From assembly GCA_947631755.1 (NCBI GenBank), contig CANRMO010000011.1:1-21645 (forward strand): a stretch of DNA of 21,645 bases, read 5' to 3'. This DNA is from an uncultured Lachnospiraceae bacterium. Its GTDB lineage: Bacteria; Bacillota; Clostridia; Lachnospirales; Lachnospiraceae. The notes beneath the pieces are model-generated. The model was not told where the DNA came from. It saw only the letters and a list, made by a program, of their open reading frames with translations, and did no database searches. Both the position numbers and the translations under genes were made by a program. Positions 1-6,497 of this stretch are shown piece by piece. Each line of letters opens with the position of its first letter. Position 1 is the stretch's first letter.

Positions 1-199
1 TCCCGAAACTCACTATGTAACTGGACATGACCCTCGGCCTTGTGACCGTCTCAACAAATTCGCCCCAGGATAATTTCCCCGAAAATATGACCAGCGAGCA
101 GAGCGGTATAATCACAATCAGACTCAGCATTGTGATGGTCACTCCGAAAGACAGCCCAAACCCCGGGATCACCCGTTTATTCCTTTTCCCGATCTTCAT
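1..199 (-). CDS. cysT: Sulfate ABC transporter permease CysT, N-terminal part only
   Basis: The first 66 codons of a permease that continues past the left edge. The ATG at 199-197 follows an AGGAGA ribosome binding site; another ATG four bases upstream meets a stop after one codon. The peptide opens with a basic stretch (KIGKRNKRVIPGFGLSFGVT) and then a long hydrophobic helix of about 20 residues ending before FSGKLSWGEF, as in the inner-membrane permeases of sulfate/thiosulfate importers. It starts 28 bases after the stop of the sulfate-binding protein gene on the same strand, so the two form one operon. The second permease (CysW) and ATPase (CysA) would be expected beyond the window, but this is inference. 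CysT rather than CysW is favoured by position directly after sbp. Confidence 0.85.
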   Translation of the reverse strand, partial: MKIGKRNKRVIPGFGLSFGVTITMLSLIVIIPLCSLVIFSGKLSWGEFVETVTRPRVMSSYIVSFG

Positions 200-227
200 G
201 CCATTCTCCTTCTATTCCGATTGCCGG

Positions 228-1310
228 TTATTTGCCTTCGTAAATGCTGTCAAACAGTGCGCCGTCCGAAAAATGTTTCTCTGTCGCGCTCTTCCAGCCA
301 CCGAAATGGGCGATATCCGTCAACTCCACATTTGTATTGATCCACTTGCCATCCTCCGGGATCTCCGTGATCGAATTGCTGTCAGACTTCGCTTTAAACT
401 CCTTTAACACATTTTCATCAGAGGGGCGGTAATAATTCTCTGCCTCCAGTTTCTGTGCCTCCTCAGAATACAGGTAGCTCAGATATTCTGTTGCTGCCTC
501 GCGGGTGTCTCTCCTGTCCACCACTTCGTCCACGATAGCAACTGTGGGCTGGCAGAGGATCGACACGGACGGAACTACAATCTCATACTCTCCCGGTGCC
601 TCTTTCATAGAGAGAAACGCCTCATTTTCCCAGGCAATCAGCACATCCCCCTGCCCATTTTCCGTAAATGTCGTTGTCGATCCCCTTGCGCCGGAATCCA
701 GCACAAGAACATTCTGGAACAATTTCTTCATTTTTTCAGCGATCTCAGCCTCGCCAAGTCCCTGCTTTTCATAATAATACCAGGCCGCGAGATAATTCCA
801 GCGGGCCCCGCCGGATGTTTTCGGATTCGGCGTGATCACACCGACGCCGTCCGCCAGCAGATCCTCCCAGTCTCTGATGTTTTTCGGGTTTCCCTTGCGT
901 ACCAGAAATACAATTGTTGATGTATACGGTGAGCTGTCCAGATCAAATTCGTCGGTGTAACCCTCTTCAATCAGTCCGGCGTCCATAACCGTATCCACAT
1001 CGCCCTCAAGAGCCAGCGTCACCACGTCCGCCTCAAGGCCATTGGCAACCTCCAGCGCCTGTTTACCGGAACCGCCGTGTGACTGGGTAATCTTTATATC
1101 CTGTCCCGATTTCTCTTTCCAGTGCTCTGCAAAAAGTGTATTATATGCCGCGTACAGCTCCCTTGTGGGATCATAGGAGACATTCGTAATTTCAATTCCC
1201 CCACTGCCGTCCGAAGACGCCTCCCCGCCACATCCGGTCAGTGTTCCCATTATAAGGCCAGCTCCCAACGCCAGTGTCAACATCCTTTTTTTCATGCTCT
1301 TCCTTTTCAT
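228..1310 (-). CDS. sbp: Sulfate/thiosulfate-binding lipoprotein (Sbp/CysP family)
   Basis: The 360-residue extracellular solute-binding component of a sulfate importer. The N-terminus has a basic start, a hydrophobic stretch and a lipobox LTGC at about residues 24-27, so the mature protein should be lipid-anchored at Cys27. The mature part begins with the family-like VSYDPTRELYAAYN segment, contains SHGGSGKQ and DVVTLALEGDVD, and carries the highly characteristic PNPKTSGGARWNYLAAW motif of sulfate-binding proteins. Length matches the family. The chosen ATG at 1310 has GGAG eight bases upstream; an in-frame ATG five codons later is a weaker alternative. The gene has its own sigma-A promoter and CcpA/LacI-like operators upstream, and cysT follows in the same operon. 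Confidence 0.93.
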   Translation of the reverse strand: MKRKSMKKRMLTLALGAGLIMGTLTGCGGEASSDGSGGIEITNVSYDPTRELYAAYNTLFAEHWKEKSGQDIKITQSHGGSGKQALEVANGLEADVVTLALEGDVDTVMDAGLIEEGYTDEFDLDSSPYTSTIVFLVRKGNPKNIRDWEDLLADGVGVITPNPKTSGGARWNYLAAWYYYEKQGLGEAEIAEKMKKLFQNVLVLDSGARGSTTTFTENGQGDVLIAWENEAFLSMKEAPGEYEIVVPSVSILCQPTVAIVDEVVDRRDTREAATEYLSYLYSEEAQKLEAENYYRPSDENVLKEFKAKSDSNSITEIPEDGKWINTNVELTDIAHFGGWKSATEKHFSDGALFDSIYEGK

Positions 1311-1354
1311 AGTCCATTCTCCATTTCTACTGCTATTTTTTTCGGTATGCCCAG

Positions 1355-1383
1355 AGTATACGCCAGGATTTTCCTTATTTCAA
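1355..1383 (-). promoter_or_regulatory. Sigma-A promoter of the sbp-cysT operon
   Basis: On the minus strand a -35 box TTGAAA (1383-1378) and a -10 box TATACT (1360-1355) are separated by exactly 17 bases. Transcription should begin near 1348, giving a leader of about 40 bases before the sbp start codon. Seen directly; activity is inferred. Confidence 0.8.
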
Positions 1384-1393
1384 ACAATAAACA

Positions 1394-1407
1394 TGAAATC
1401 GTTTTCA
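1394..1407. promoter_or_regulatory. cre-like / LacI-family operator, proximal copy
   Basis: The 14-base palindrome TGAAATCGTTTTCA matches the published cre consensus TGWNANCGNTNWCA at every position in both orientations. It ends 11 bases upstream of the -35 box of the sbp promoter and is centred near -52. A near-identical copy lies 114 bases further upstream. CcpA is the obvious candidate regulator, but another LacI-family protein could bind the same half-sites. Confidence 0.6.
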
Positions 1408-1420
1408 CATTTTCTCCGGC

Positions 1421-1466
1421 ATAAAGAAAAAGACGCCTTATCCCATCGCGGGACAAGGTGCCTTTT
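1421..1466 (-). terminator. Rho-independent terminator after htpG
   Basis: On the minus strand a nine-pair stem CCTTGTCCC / GGGATAAGG with one G-T wobble encloses the loop GCGAT. It is followed by CG and a T-rich run (TCTTTTTCTTT). It lies about 100 bases past the htpG stop and upstream of the sbp promoter, so it separates the two transcription units. Confidence 0.8.
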
Positions 1467-1507
1467 CTCCGTTTTCTTATTCATTTTCAATAAAACATGA
1501 AATAATG

Positions 1508-1521
1508 CGAAATCGTTTTCA
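1508..1521. promoter_or_regulatory. cre-like / LacI-family operator, distal copy
   Basis: CGAAATCGTTTTCA is identical to the proximal operator except for the first base; the shared direct repeat is 14 bases (GAAATCGTTTTCAC). It lies between the htpG stop and the htpG terminator, so it sits in the htpG 3' untranslated region and about 166 bases upstream of the sbp start of transcription. Confidence 0.5.
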
Positions 1522-1568
1522 CTCCCTGTTTTCTGTTATATTCTTCCAGAAAAGGACTGCATTTGCCA

Positions 1569-3620
1569 TTATTTTGCCAGCATCATCATGATCTCGTTGC
1601 TTCTCTGAATAAATTCTGTCATCTTATCTGCCTCCAGCGGATGATGGCTGATCATCGCCAGGTCGTACAGCTGTTTACAAAACAGATCTGTCTTATCTCC
1701 GTCTTTATTCTCAAGGACATACTGCACAAGTTCATTGTTCTCATTTAAAACAAGAGTCTGCCCATAATCCGGCATATCCATGCCACCCATGCCATTTGCA
1801 GAATACATCTTCATCATATCCTGCATCCTCCTCGCGTCCTCCGAGAGCGTGATCATAGATGAGAGCTTATCATTTTTCAGGCTCTCCACCTTAACCTCCA
1901 GTGTCTCCTTGCCAGTGGCCTTGCGGAAAATCTCCTGTAACGTCTCCGTGTCTTTCTTCAGCTTCTCCTCATCGCCCTCCTCTTTAAATGCCTCTGTGAG
2001 ATCGGCGTCAATGCGCTGGAATTTCACATTGTCGTCCCCCGCCTCCAGGGCAGACACAAACGGCTGGTCGATGTTGTGGGGAAGGACAACCGCATTCATC
2101 TCCTGCTCGCGGAACATCTTGATATACTGGCTCTGCTGCTGGATATCTGTGACATAGTAGACCGTCTTCTTCGGCGGCTCGGCCTCTTCCGGGGCGCTCT
2201 CCTCTTCTCCCTCTTCCACGACCTCAGCCTCCACTTCCGGCTCAGGCAGAGTTTCCATATATTCAGAAAGTGTGCTGTATTTATCGTCCAGATCTTTGAA
2301 CAGGATATACTCCTTGATCTTCTCCTTAAACTTGTCATCTTTCAGGCAGCCAAACTTAATGAACGGGCTGATATCATCCCAGTATTTTTCATAATTCTCG
2401 CGGTCTGTCTTGCACATGCCGCTAAGTTTGTCCGCCACCTTTTTCGTAATATACTCAGAGATTTTTTTCACGAACCCGTCATTCTGCAGCGCACTCCGGC
2501 TGACATTCAGCGGCAGGTCCGGACAGTCAATGACTCCTTTGAGCAGCATCAGAAATTCCGGGATAACTTCTTTGATATTATCCGCGATGAACACCTGGTT
2601 ATTGTACAGCTTGATCATGCCCTCCACATTCTCATACTCGAGATTTACTTTAGGAAAATACAGGATTCCCTTTAAGTTAAATGGATAGTCCATATTTAAG
2701 TGAATCCAGAAAAGAGGCTCCCGGTAGTCATTGAACACTTTGCGGTAAAAGGCCTTGTACTCCTCCTCCGTGCACTCGTTGGGGTGCTTGTTCCAGAGAG
2801 GATTGATATCGCTCACAGAAACTGGGCGCTTGAGGATCTTCGTCTTCTTTACTGGTTCTTTTTTCTCCTCTTCGCCCTCTCTCTTCTCACCATCTTTTTC
2901 CTCTTTCGGCTCCTCTACGATCTCCTCAATGACAGTGTCCTCTTCTGTGACCTCCTCGCTGGGGATCGTCTCATACTCCGGCTCCGCATTTGCCTTATTT
3001 AAGAAAATCTCCACCGGCATAAAAGAACAATACTTCTCCAGAACTTCCCGGACACGGTACTCGTTGGCAAATTCATAGCTGTCTTCATTTAAATGGAGAA
3101 TGATCTCTGTGCCAACTTCATCCCGCTCTGAGGGTCCCATCTCAAATGTCAGCCCGCCGTCAGACTCCCAGTGCACCGCCTCAGCGCCCTCTTTATAGGA
3201 CAGCGTATTAATCTCCGCGGAATCAGAAACCATAAATACCGAGTAGAAACCGAGCCCGAAATGGCCGATGATCTGCTCATCATTTGCCTTATCCTTATAT
3301 TTTTCCAGAAAATCCGCCGCCCCGGAAAAAGCAATCTGGTTGATATATTCTTTTACTTCTTCCGCAGTCATGCCGAGTCCGTTATCGGTAAATGTAATCG
3401 TCTTTTCCTCCGGATTCACCTCGACAGAGATCTTCGCCCTGTAGTCGTCCCCCAGCTCCGTCTCTCCGATCAGAGACAGCTTCTTCAATTTTGTGATGGC
3501 GTCACAGCCGTTGCTGATCACCTCACGGATAAAAATATCATGGTCGGAATAGAGCCATTTTTTAATGATCGGAAATATGTTTTCAGAATTGATCGCTAAA
3601 TTTCCCTGTTCACTTGTCAT
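1569..3620 (-). CDS. htpG: Molecular chaperone HtpG (Hsp90)
   Basis: A 683-residue Hsp90. The ATPase domain shows REVISNGCDA (catalytic Glu33), TDNGLGMT (about 78-85), GHFGLGFYSVF (119-129) and GTEIILHL (170-177). The middle domain shows LYFPKVN and LPLNVSRSALQNDGFVKKI with its Arg375. The true start is the ATG at 3620, preceded by GGAGG at eight bases; the reading frame is open upstream, but that part contains the promoter. Two insertions make it longer than E. coli HtpG (624 residues): a highly charged Glu/Lys linker at about residues 212-262 between the N and middle domains, and an acidic stretch at about 458-484. The gene is monocistronic, with its own promoter, a CIRCE operator and a terminator. 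Confidence 0.97.
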   Translation of the reverse strand: MTSEQGNLAINSENIFPIIKKWLYSDHDIFIREVISNGCDAITKLKKLSLIGETELGDDYRAKISVEVNPEEKTITFTDNGLGMTAEEVKEYINQIAFSGAADFLEKYKDKANDEQIIGHFGLGFYSVFMVSDSAEINTLSYKEGAEAVHWESDGGLTFEMGPSERDEVGTEIILHLNEDSYEFANEYRVREVLEKYCSFMPVEIFLNKANAEPEYETIPSEEVTEEDTVIEEIVEEPKEEKDGEKREGEEEKKEPVKKTKILKRPVSVSDINPLWNKHPNECTEEEYKAFYRKVFNDYREPLFWIHLNMDYPFNLKGILYFPKVNLEYENVEGMIKLYNNQVFIADNIKEVIPEFLMLLKGVIDCPDLPLNVSRSALQNDGFVKKISEYITKKVADKLSGMCKTDRENYEKYWDDISPFIKFGCLKDDKFKEKIKEYILFKDLDDKYSTLSEYMETLPEPEVEAEVVEEGEEESAPEEAEPPKKTVYYVTDIQQQSQYIKMFREQEMNAVVLPHNIDQPFVSALEAGDDNVKFQRIDADLTEAFKEEGDEEKLKKDTETLQEIFRKATGKETLEVKVESLKNDKLSSMITLSEDARRMQDMMKMYSANGMGGMDMPDYGQTLVLNENNELVQYVLENKDGDKTDLFCKQLYDLAMISHHPLEADKMTEFIQRSNEIMMMLAK

Positions 3621-3675
3621 TTTTCTTACCTCCTGATTAGCTATCCAAAACTTAATTTTCGTTGTACTAGTGAAT

Positions 3676-3704
3676 ATAATAATACGGAAAAATCGGAATG
3701 TCAA
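3676..3704 (-). promoter_or_regulatory. Sigma-A promoter of htpG
   Basis: A consensus -35 TTGACA (3704-3699) and -10 TATTAT (3681-3676) with a 17-base spacer on the minus strand. The leader is about 50 bases and ends in a GGAGG ribosome binding site. The promoter lies inside the frame-open region upstream of the htpG start, which argues against longer htpG start choices. Confidence 0.88.
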
Positions 3705-3711
3705 GAAAAAA

Positions 3712-3738
3712 TTAGCACTCATTTTCGTTGAGTGCTAA
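3712..3738. promoter_or_regulatory. CIRCE element (HrcA operator)
   Basis: A perfect match to TTAGCACTC-N9-GAGTGCTAA, the operator bound by the heat-shock repressor HrcA. It sits seven bases upstream of the htpG -35 box rather than downstream of the promoter. Its right-hand part on the minus strand encodes the last six residues and stop codon of the preceding DUF5721-type gene. In Bacillus subtilis htpG is not under HrcA, so this is a different wiring of the chaperone. Confidence 0.95.
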
Positions 3739-4153
3739 CAAGGAACTGTTCACATTTATCATCCCACTCCTGCTGTCTCTGTCTGTCCAGGGAAAATTCT
3801 CTCTGCATATACCCTGTATAGACAGTCAGGGCGTCCCTGTCATACTCCACACGCAGCGAACCGACATCACCATCCGGCATGTAGTGACAGAAATCTATCC
3901 TCATTTTTTCCGGCGTCTTCTTGCCGCGGATCAGCTGATAGACAACCGGCTTGATTTCTTTCCATGTCACCTGCCCCGTGGGATCCGACGGCTTTTCATC
4001 GGTATCGTACCAGCCCTCGTGGCGTCTGCCGTCTATATTGATTTCAAAGAAAGTCGTCAATTCACATTTTGCAATATGAAACCGGTCAAACCCATCCCCG
4101 GCAAAGAGTTTTGACATAAATTCTTTTACGTTTTCTATGTTTATCGCAATCAT
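3719..4153 (-). CDS. DUF5721-type hypothetical protein
   Basis: A 144-residue cytosolic protein of unknown function. I recall the pattern (start MIAINIENVKEFMSKLF, then TTFFEINIDGR, then WKEIKPVVYQLIRGKKTPEKMRIDF) from the Lachnospiraceae family DUF5721; this was not searched. No signal peptide or membrane segment is visible. The ATG at 4153 has GGAGG 12 bases upstream and gives the family-like N-terminus; the frame stays open to 4222 without a better site. The TGA stop falls inside the CIRCE element of htpG, so the last six codons (V-S-T-Q-R-K) are constrained by HrcA binding. It is divergent from the Cys-rich gene at 4267. Confidence 0.75.
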   Translation of the reverse strand: MIAINIENVKEFMSKLFAGDGFDRFHIAKCELTTFFEINIDGRRHEGWYDTDEKPSDPTGQVTWKEIKPVVYQLIRGKKTPEKMRIDFCHYMPDGDVGSLRVEYDRDALTVYTGYMQREFSLDRQRQQEWDDKCEQFLVSTQRK

Positions 4154-4188
4154 ACCGAATAAATTCCTCCCAATTGCAGATACTACTA

Positions 4189-4216
4189 TTGTTTTCATGG
4201 GCCATATAATTATACC
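4189..4216 (+). promoter_or_regulatory. Possible promoter of the Cys-rich small protein gene
   Basis: TTGTTT (4189-4194) and TATACC (4211-4216) are spaced by 16 bases and point toward the gene at 4267. An AT-rich TATAAT at 4205-4210 lies between them and could serve as an alternative -10 without a clear -35. Weak match. Confidence 0.35.
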
Positions 4217-4233
4217 GCCCAATCAACTGAATA

Positions 4234-4248
4234 CCGGTCAGAGACCGG
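4234..4248 (+). other. Small leader hairpin before the Cys-rich gene
   Basis: CCGGTC-AGA-GACCGG forms a six-pair GC-rich hairpin that ends six bases before the GGAGG ribosome binding site of the gene at 4267. It could affect translation or transcript stability; there is no T-run, so it is not a terminator. Confidence 0.5.
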
Positions 4249-4266
4249 CAGAATGGAGGTAGCGCA

Positions 4267-4458
4267 ATGCGAGCGGATGAACAAACTTACAAAAATGTTG
4301 CAAAAAACTGCAGTGCCTATGCCGTAAAGGACTGCTGCACCTGTACAAACAAATCTGGCGATACAGAAGTTTCCTGCACGACATGCAGACACTTCACCCA
4401 GGACAAGCACTGCTCACTGGATCTCTTTGATCCGATCGTAGAGAATCACAATTTTTAA
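4267..4458 (+). CDS. Cys-rich small protein, possibly metal-binding
   Basis: A 63-residue soluble protein of unknown function, with ATG preceded by GGAGGT at six bases. It holds seven cysteines (15, 23, 24, 26, 37, 40, 49), arranged as CC-x-C, then CxxC followed by RHF, then DKHC near the C-terminus, with His at 42 and 48 as further possible ligands. The tail HCSLDLFDPI resembles short Cys-rich proteins I recall from Lachnospiraceae, but I cannot name a family. The pattern suggests a structural zinc or iron site. Its TAA stop overlaps the stop codon of the convergent GH13-like gene by four bases. Confidence 0.75.
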   Translation: MRADEQTYKNVAKNCSAYAVKDCCTCTNKSGDTEVSCTTCRHFTQDKHCSLDLFDPIVENHNF

Positions 4459-6311
4459 GTTTCCTTCTTTTTGGGAGATTTACTCTTGCGGGCTTGTCGA
4501 TTTTTCCGGCCGGTTTCTACCTGCCGGATACATACACATTCAAATACCGTGATGGATCTCGGCATCATCATATACCGCCCATCCTGGATCCCCTCTGTGT
4601 TGCTTTCCGCTGTGTCAATCACAATCCTCCACTCTTTGCTGCTGTCCACATCCGGAAGATAGAATTCATGCTCCTGCCAGTGAAAATTGAAGGCAAAATA
4701 CAGGCTCTTCCCCTCATAGTAACTCCCATAAAACAGAATCCCCAGTTCCCGGCTGTAGTAAGAAAAATCGACAACCCAGGGCTCCCGCCCGTGACAGGAC
4801 ACATCCGGCGCCCCCCTCCCTGACAGATCCGTCCCTGTCAGACGCCGTTTCTGGTGGTACAGGGGGTGTTCTTTGCGGAATGTGATCATCTGTTTCGCAA
4901 AATCAAATGTCTCCTTGTTTTTTTCTAATAATTTCCAGTTCAGCCACGTTGTGGCATTGTCCTGGCAATAGGCATTATTATTTCCTTTCTGGGACTTCCC
5001 GAACTCATCCCCTGCCAGCAGCATAGGCGTGGCCATTCCCAGAAACAGCATGACAAAGGCATTCCTCTCCTGTTTTCTCCTCATGCGCAGAACCGGCCTC
5101 CTTCTCGTAGGCCCCTCCACGCCGCAGTTCCAGCTATAATTGTACTGGGTGCCGTCCTTGTTCCGCTCGCCGTTCGCCTCATTATGCTTTATATCATAAG
5201 ATATGAGGTCGCGCAGCGTGAACCCATTATTCTGGGTGATGTAATGTATCTGGCCCACGCCTCTTCTCTGCTCCTTAAAGCGGTGGTAAAAACCGCTGAC
5301 CTGTCCCTCATCACTTTTCAAATATCTTCTGGCGTCCACCATAAATCCGTCATTCATCTCATAAAATATTTCATTGCCGACATCCTCCGGCTGATCCTCC
5401 CAATTAGAGCCGATTATTTTTACATGGGACAGCACCGGATCCCAGCGCAGCCACGACAGGTTAAAACAGTCCTGATTTATGCGGAATCCGTCAACATGGT
5501 AATGAACCACGTAATGGCGCAGGCAGGACAGGACAAACTCTGGCGTGCGCTTGGAAAAATACATATCCAGGATCAGATTCATCCCGTTCTGATGGAGCGC
5601 TTTCACCAATTTTTTAAATTCGATACCGGGATTTGATGTGTCACTGCTATAGGATGCCTTGGGCGCAAAATAGAACGCATCCCCGGTATACCCCCAATAA
5701 TTTACCTTTTCTGCGGAATTTCCCTCGCCGCCGTCAATGCACTCATTAAAATCATAGATAGGGAGCAAAAATAATGTATTCACACCCAATTCTTTCAGAT
5801 ATGGTATCTTTTCCTGCATGCCCGCAAAAGTTCCCGGCGCTTTCACGCCGGAACTGGCATGTTTTGTGAAACCGCGGACATGGCACTGATACATGATCAT
5901 CTCATCCATCGGCAGTTTGCGCCAATTTTCCCCGGACCAGTCAAAAGATTCCAGCACAAAACGGTTTCTGACCTTTCCTTTTCCGTTTCCAAACCGGTTG
6001 CGGCCAGACACAGCCCTTGCAAAATCATCTGTCCTGCGGATTCCATCAATCACAAAATCGTACTCTACATCTCTCAGAACCCTTTCAATATCCCCACATG
6101 TCAGAATAACAGAGAAAATATCGTTCATACCAATATCCCGCATGGCATCCATTTTTATCTTCTGGGTTTTTCCGTGTAAATGCAGGCGCAGCTGGCACGC
6201 CTCTGCTCCCGGATGCCATATAGCAATCTGTATTCTGTCTGCACCTTTCTTCGAAACGCCGAGCGGAAAAGCACTCCCTTTAAGTGTCTGAATTCTGTCC
6301 AATGCTGTCAT
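4455..6311 (-). CDS. GlgX/isoamylase-type GH13 homologue, probably catalytically dead
   Basis: A 618-residue protein of the glycogen-debranching branch of GH13. The start is the ATG at 6311 with AGGAGAAAGG seven bases upstream; in-frame extension to 6386 has no ribosome binding site. An N-terminal CBM48-like region (about 10-100: PLGVSKKGADRIQIAIWHPG) precedes a barrel with GVNTLFLLPIYDFNE, NYWGYTGDAFYFAP, HVDGFRINQD, VKIIGSNWED, ITQNNGFTLRDLISY, KHNEANGERNKDGT and LLAGDEFGKSQKGNNNAYCQD. Compared with E. coli GlgX as I recall it, nucleophile RFD is RIN (Asp to Asn, 279), acid AEPW is GSNW (Glu to Ser, 302), and AHDGF is QNNGF (Asp to Asn, 362). The loop after strand 3 is also shortened by about 50 residues. 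It likely binds or scaffolds alpha-glucans rather than cutting them. Confidence 0.88.
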   Translation of the reverse strand: MTALDRIQTLKGSAFPLGVSKKGADRIQIAIWHPGAEACQLRLHLHGKTQKIKMDAMRDIGMNDIFSVILTCGDIERVLRDVEYDFVIDGIRRTDDFARAVSGRNRFGNGKGKVRNRFVLESFDWSGENWRKLPMDEMIMYQCHVRGFTKHASSGVKAPGTFAGMQEKIPYLKELGVNTLFLLPIYDFNECIDGGEGNSAEKVNYWGYTGDAFYFAPKASYSSDTSNPGIEFKKLVKALHQNGMNLILDMYFSKRTPEFVLSCLRHYVVHYHVDGFRINQDCFNLSWLRWDPVLSHVKIIGSNWEDQPEDVGNEIFYEMNDGFMVDARRYLKSDEGQVSGFYHRFKEQRRGVGQIHYITQNNGFTLRDLISYDIKHNEANGERNKDGTQYNYSWNCGVEGPTRRRPVLRMRRKQERNAFVMLFLGMATPMLLAGDEFGKSQKGNNNAYCQDNATTWLNWKLLEKNKETFDFAKQMITFRKEHPLYHQKRRLTGTDLSGRGAPDVSCHGREPWVVDFSYYSRELGILFYGSYYEGKSLYFAFNFHWQEHEFYLPDVDSSKEWRIVIDTAESNTEGIQDGRYMMMPRSITVFECVCIRQVETGRKNRQARKSKSPKKKET

Positions 6312-6423
6312 CTGCCCTTTCTCCTGTAATTCCATATTTACATATATACCATCCTCATGATAACATAACTTTTCCCGTCTTGCCATAAAGAATTTATATT
6401 TTAGGGAAAAAAGGAAAAAAGGC

Positions 6424-6451
6424 TTGCATTATTGCTGATTTTTAGTAAAAT
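6424..6451 (+). promoter_or_regulatory. Promoter of the ABC-F gene
   Basis: TTGCAT (6424-6429) and TAAAAT (6446-6451) are spaced by 16 bases upstream of the ABC-F start at 6498, leaving a leader of about 40 bases. The region is A/T-rich and also must hold the divergent promoter of the GH13-like gene, for which I see no convincing boxes. Confidence 0.55.
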
Positions 6452-6497
6452 ATTGAATAATAATGTAAAGCATCACAGAAATGAGGGGTAACCAACT

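Noticed and set aside
2076..2675. Plus-strand open frame of 199 codons opposite htpG
   Set aside because: Shadow of the strongly supported htpG frame, with no ribosome binding site and no protein motifs.
3621..3722. In-frame upstream extension of htpG
   Set aside because: It covers the consensus promoter and runs into the CIRCE element, and the internal ATG at 3620 has a proper GGAGG and the family N-terminus.
6312..6386. Upstream extension of the GH13-like gene by 25 codons
   Set aside because: No ribosome binding site at 6386, while the ATG at 6311 has a strong one and yields the normal family start.
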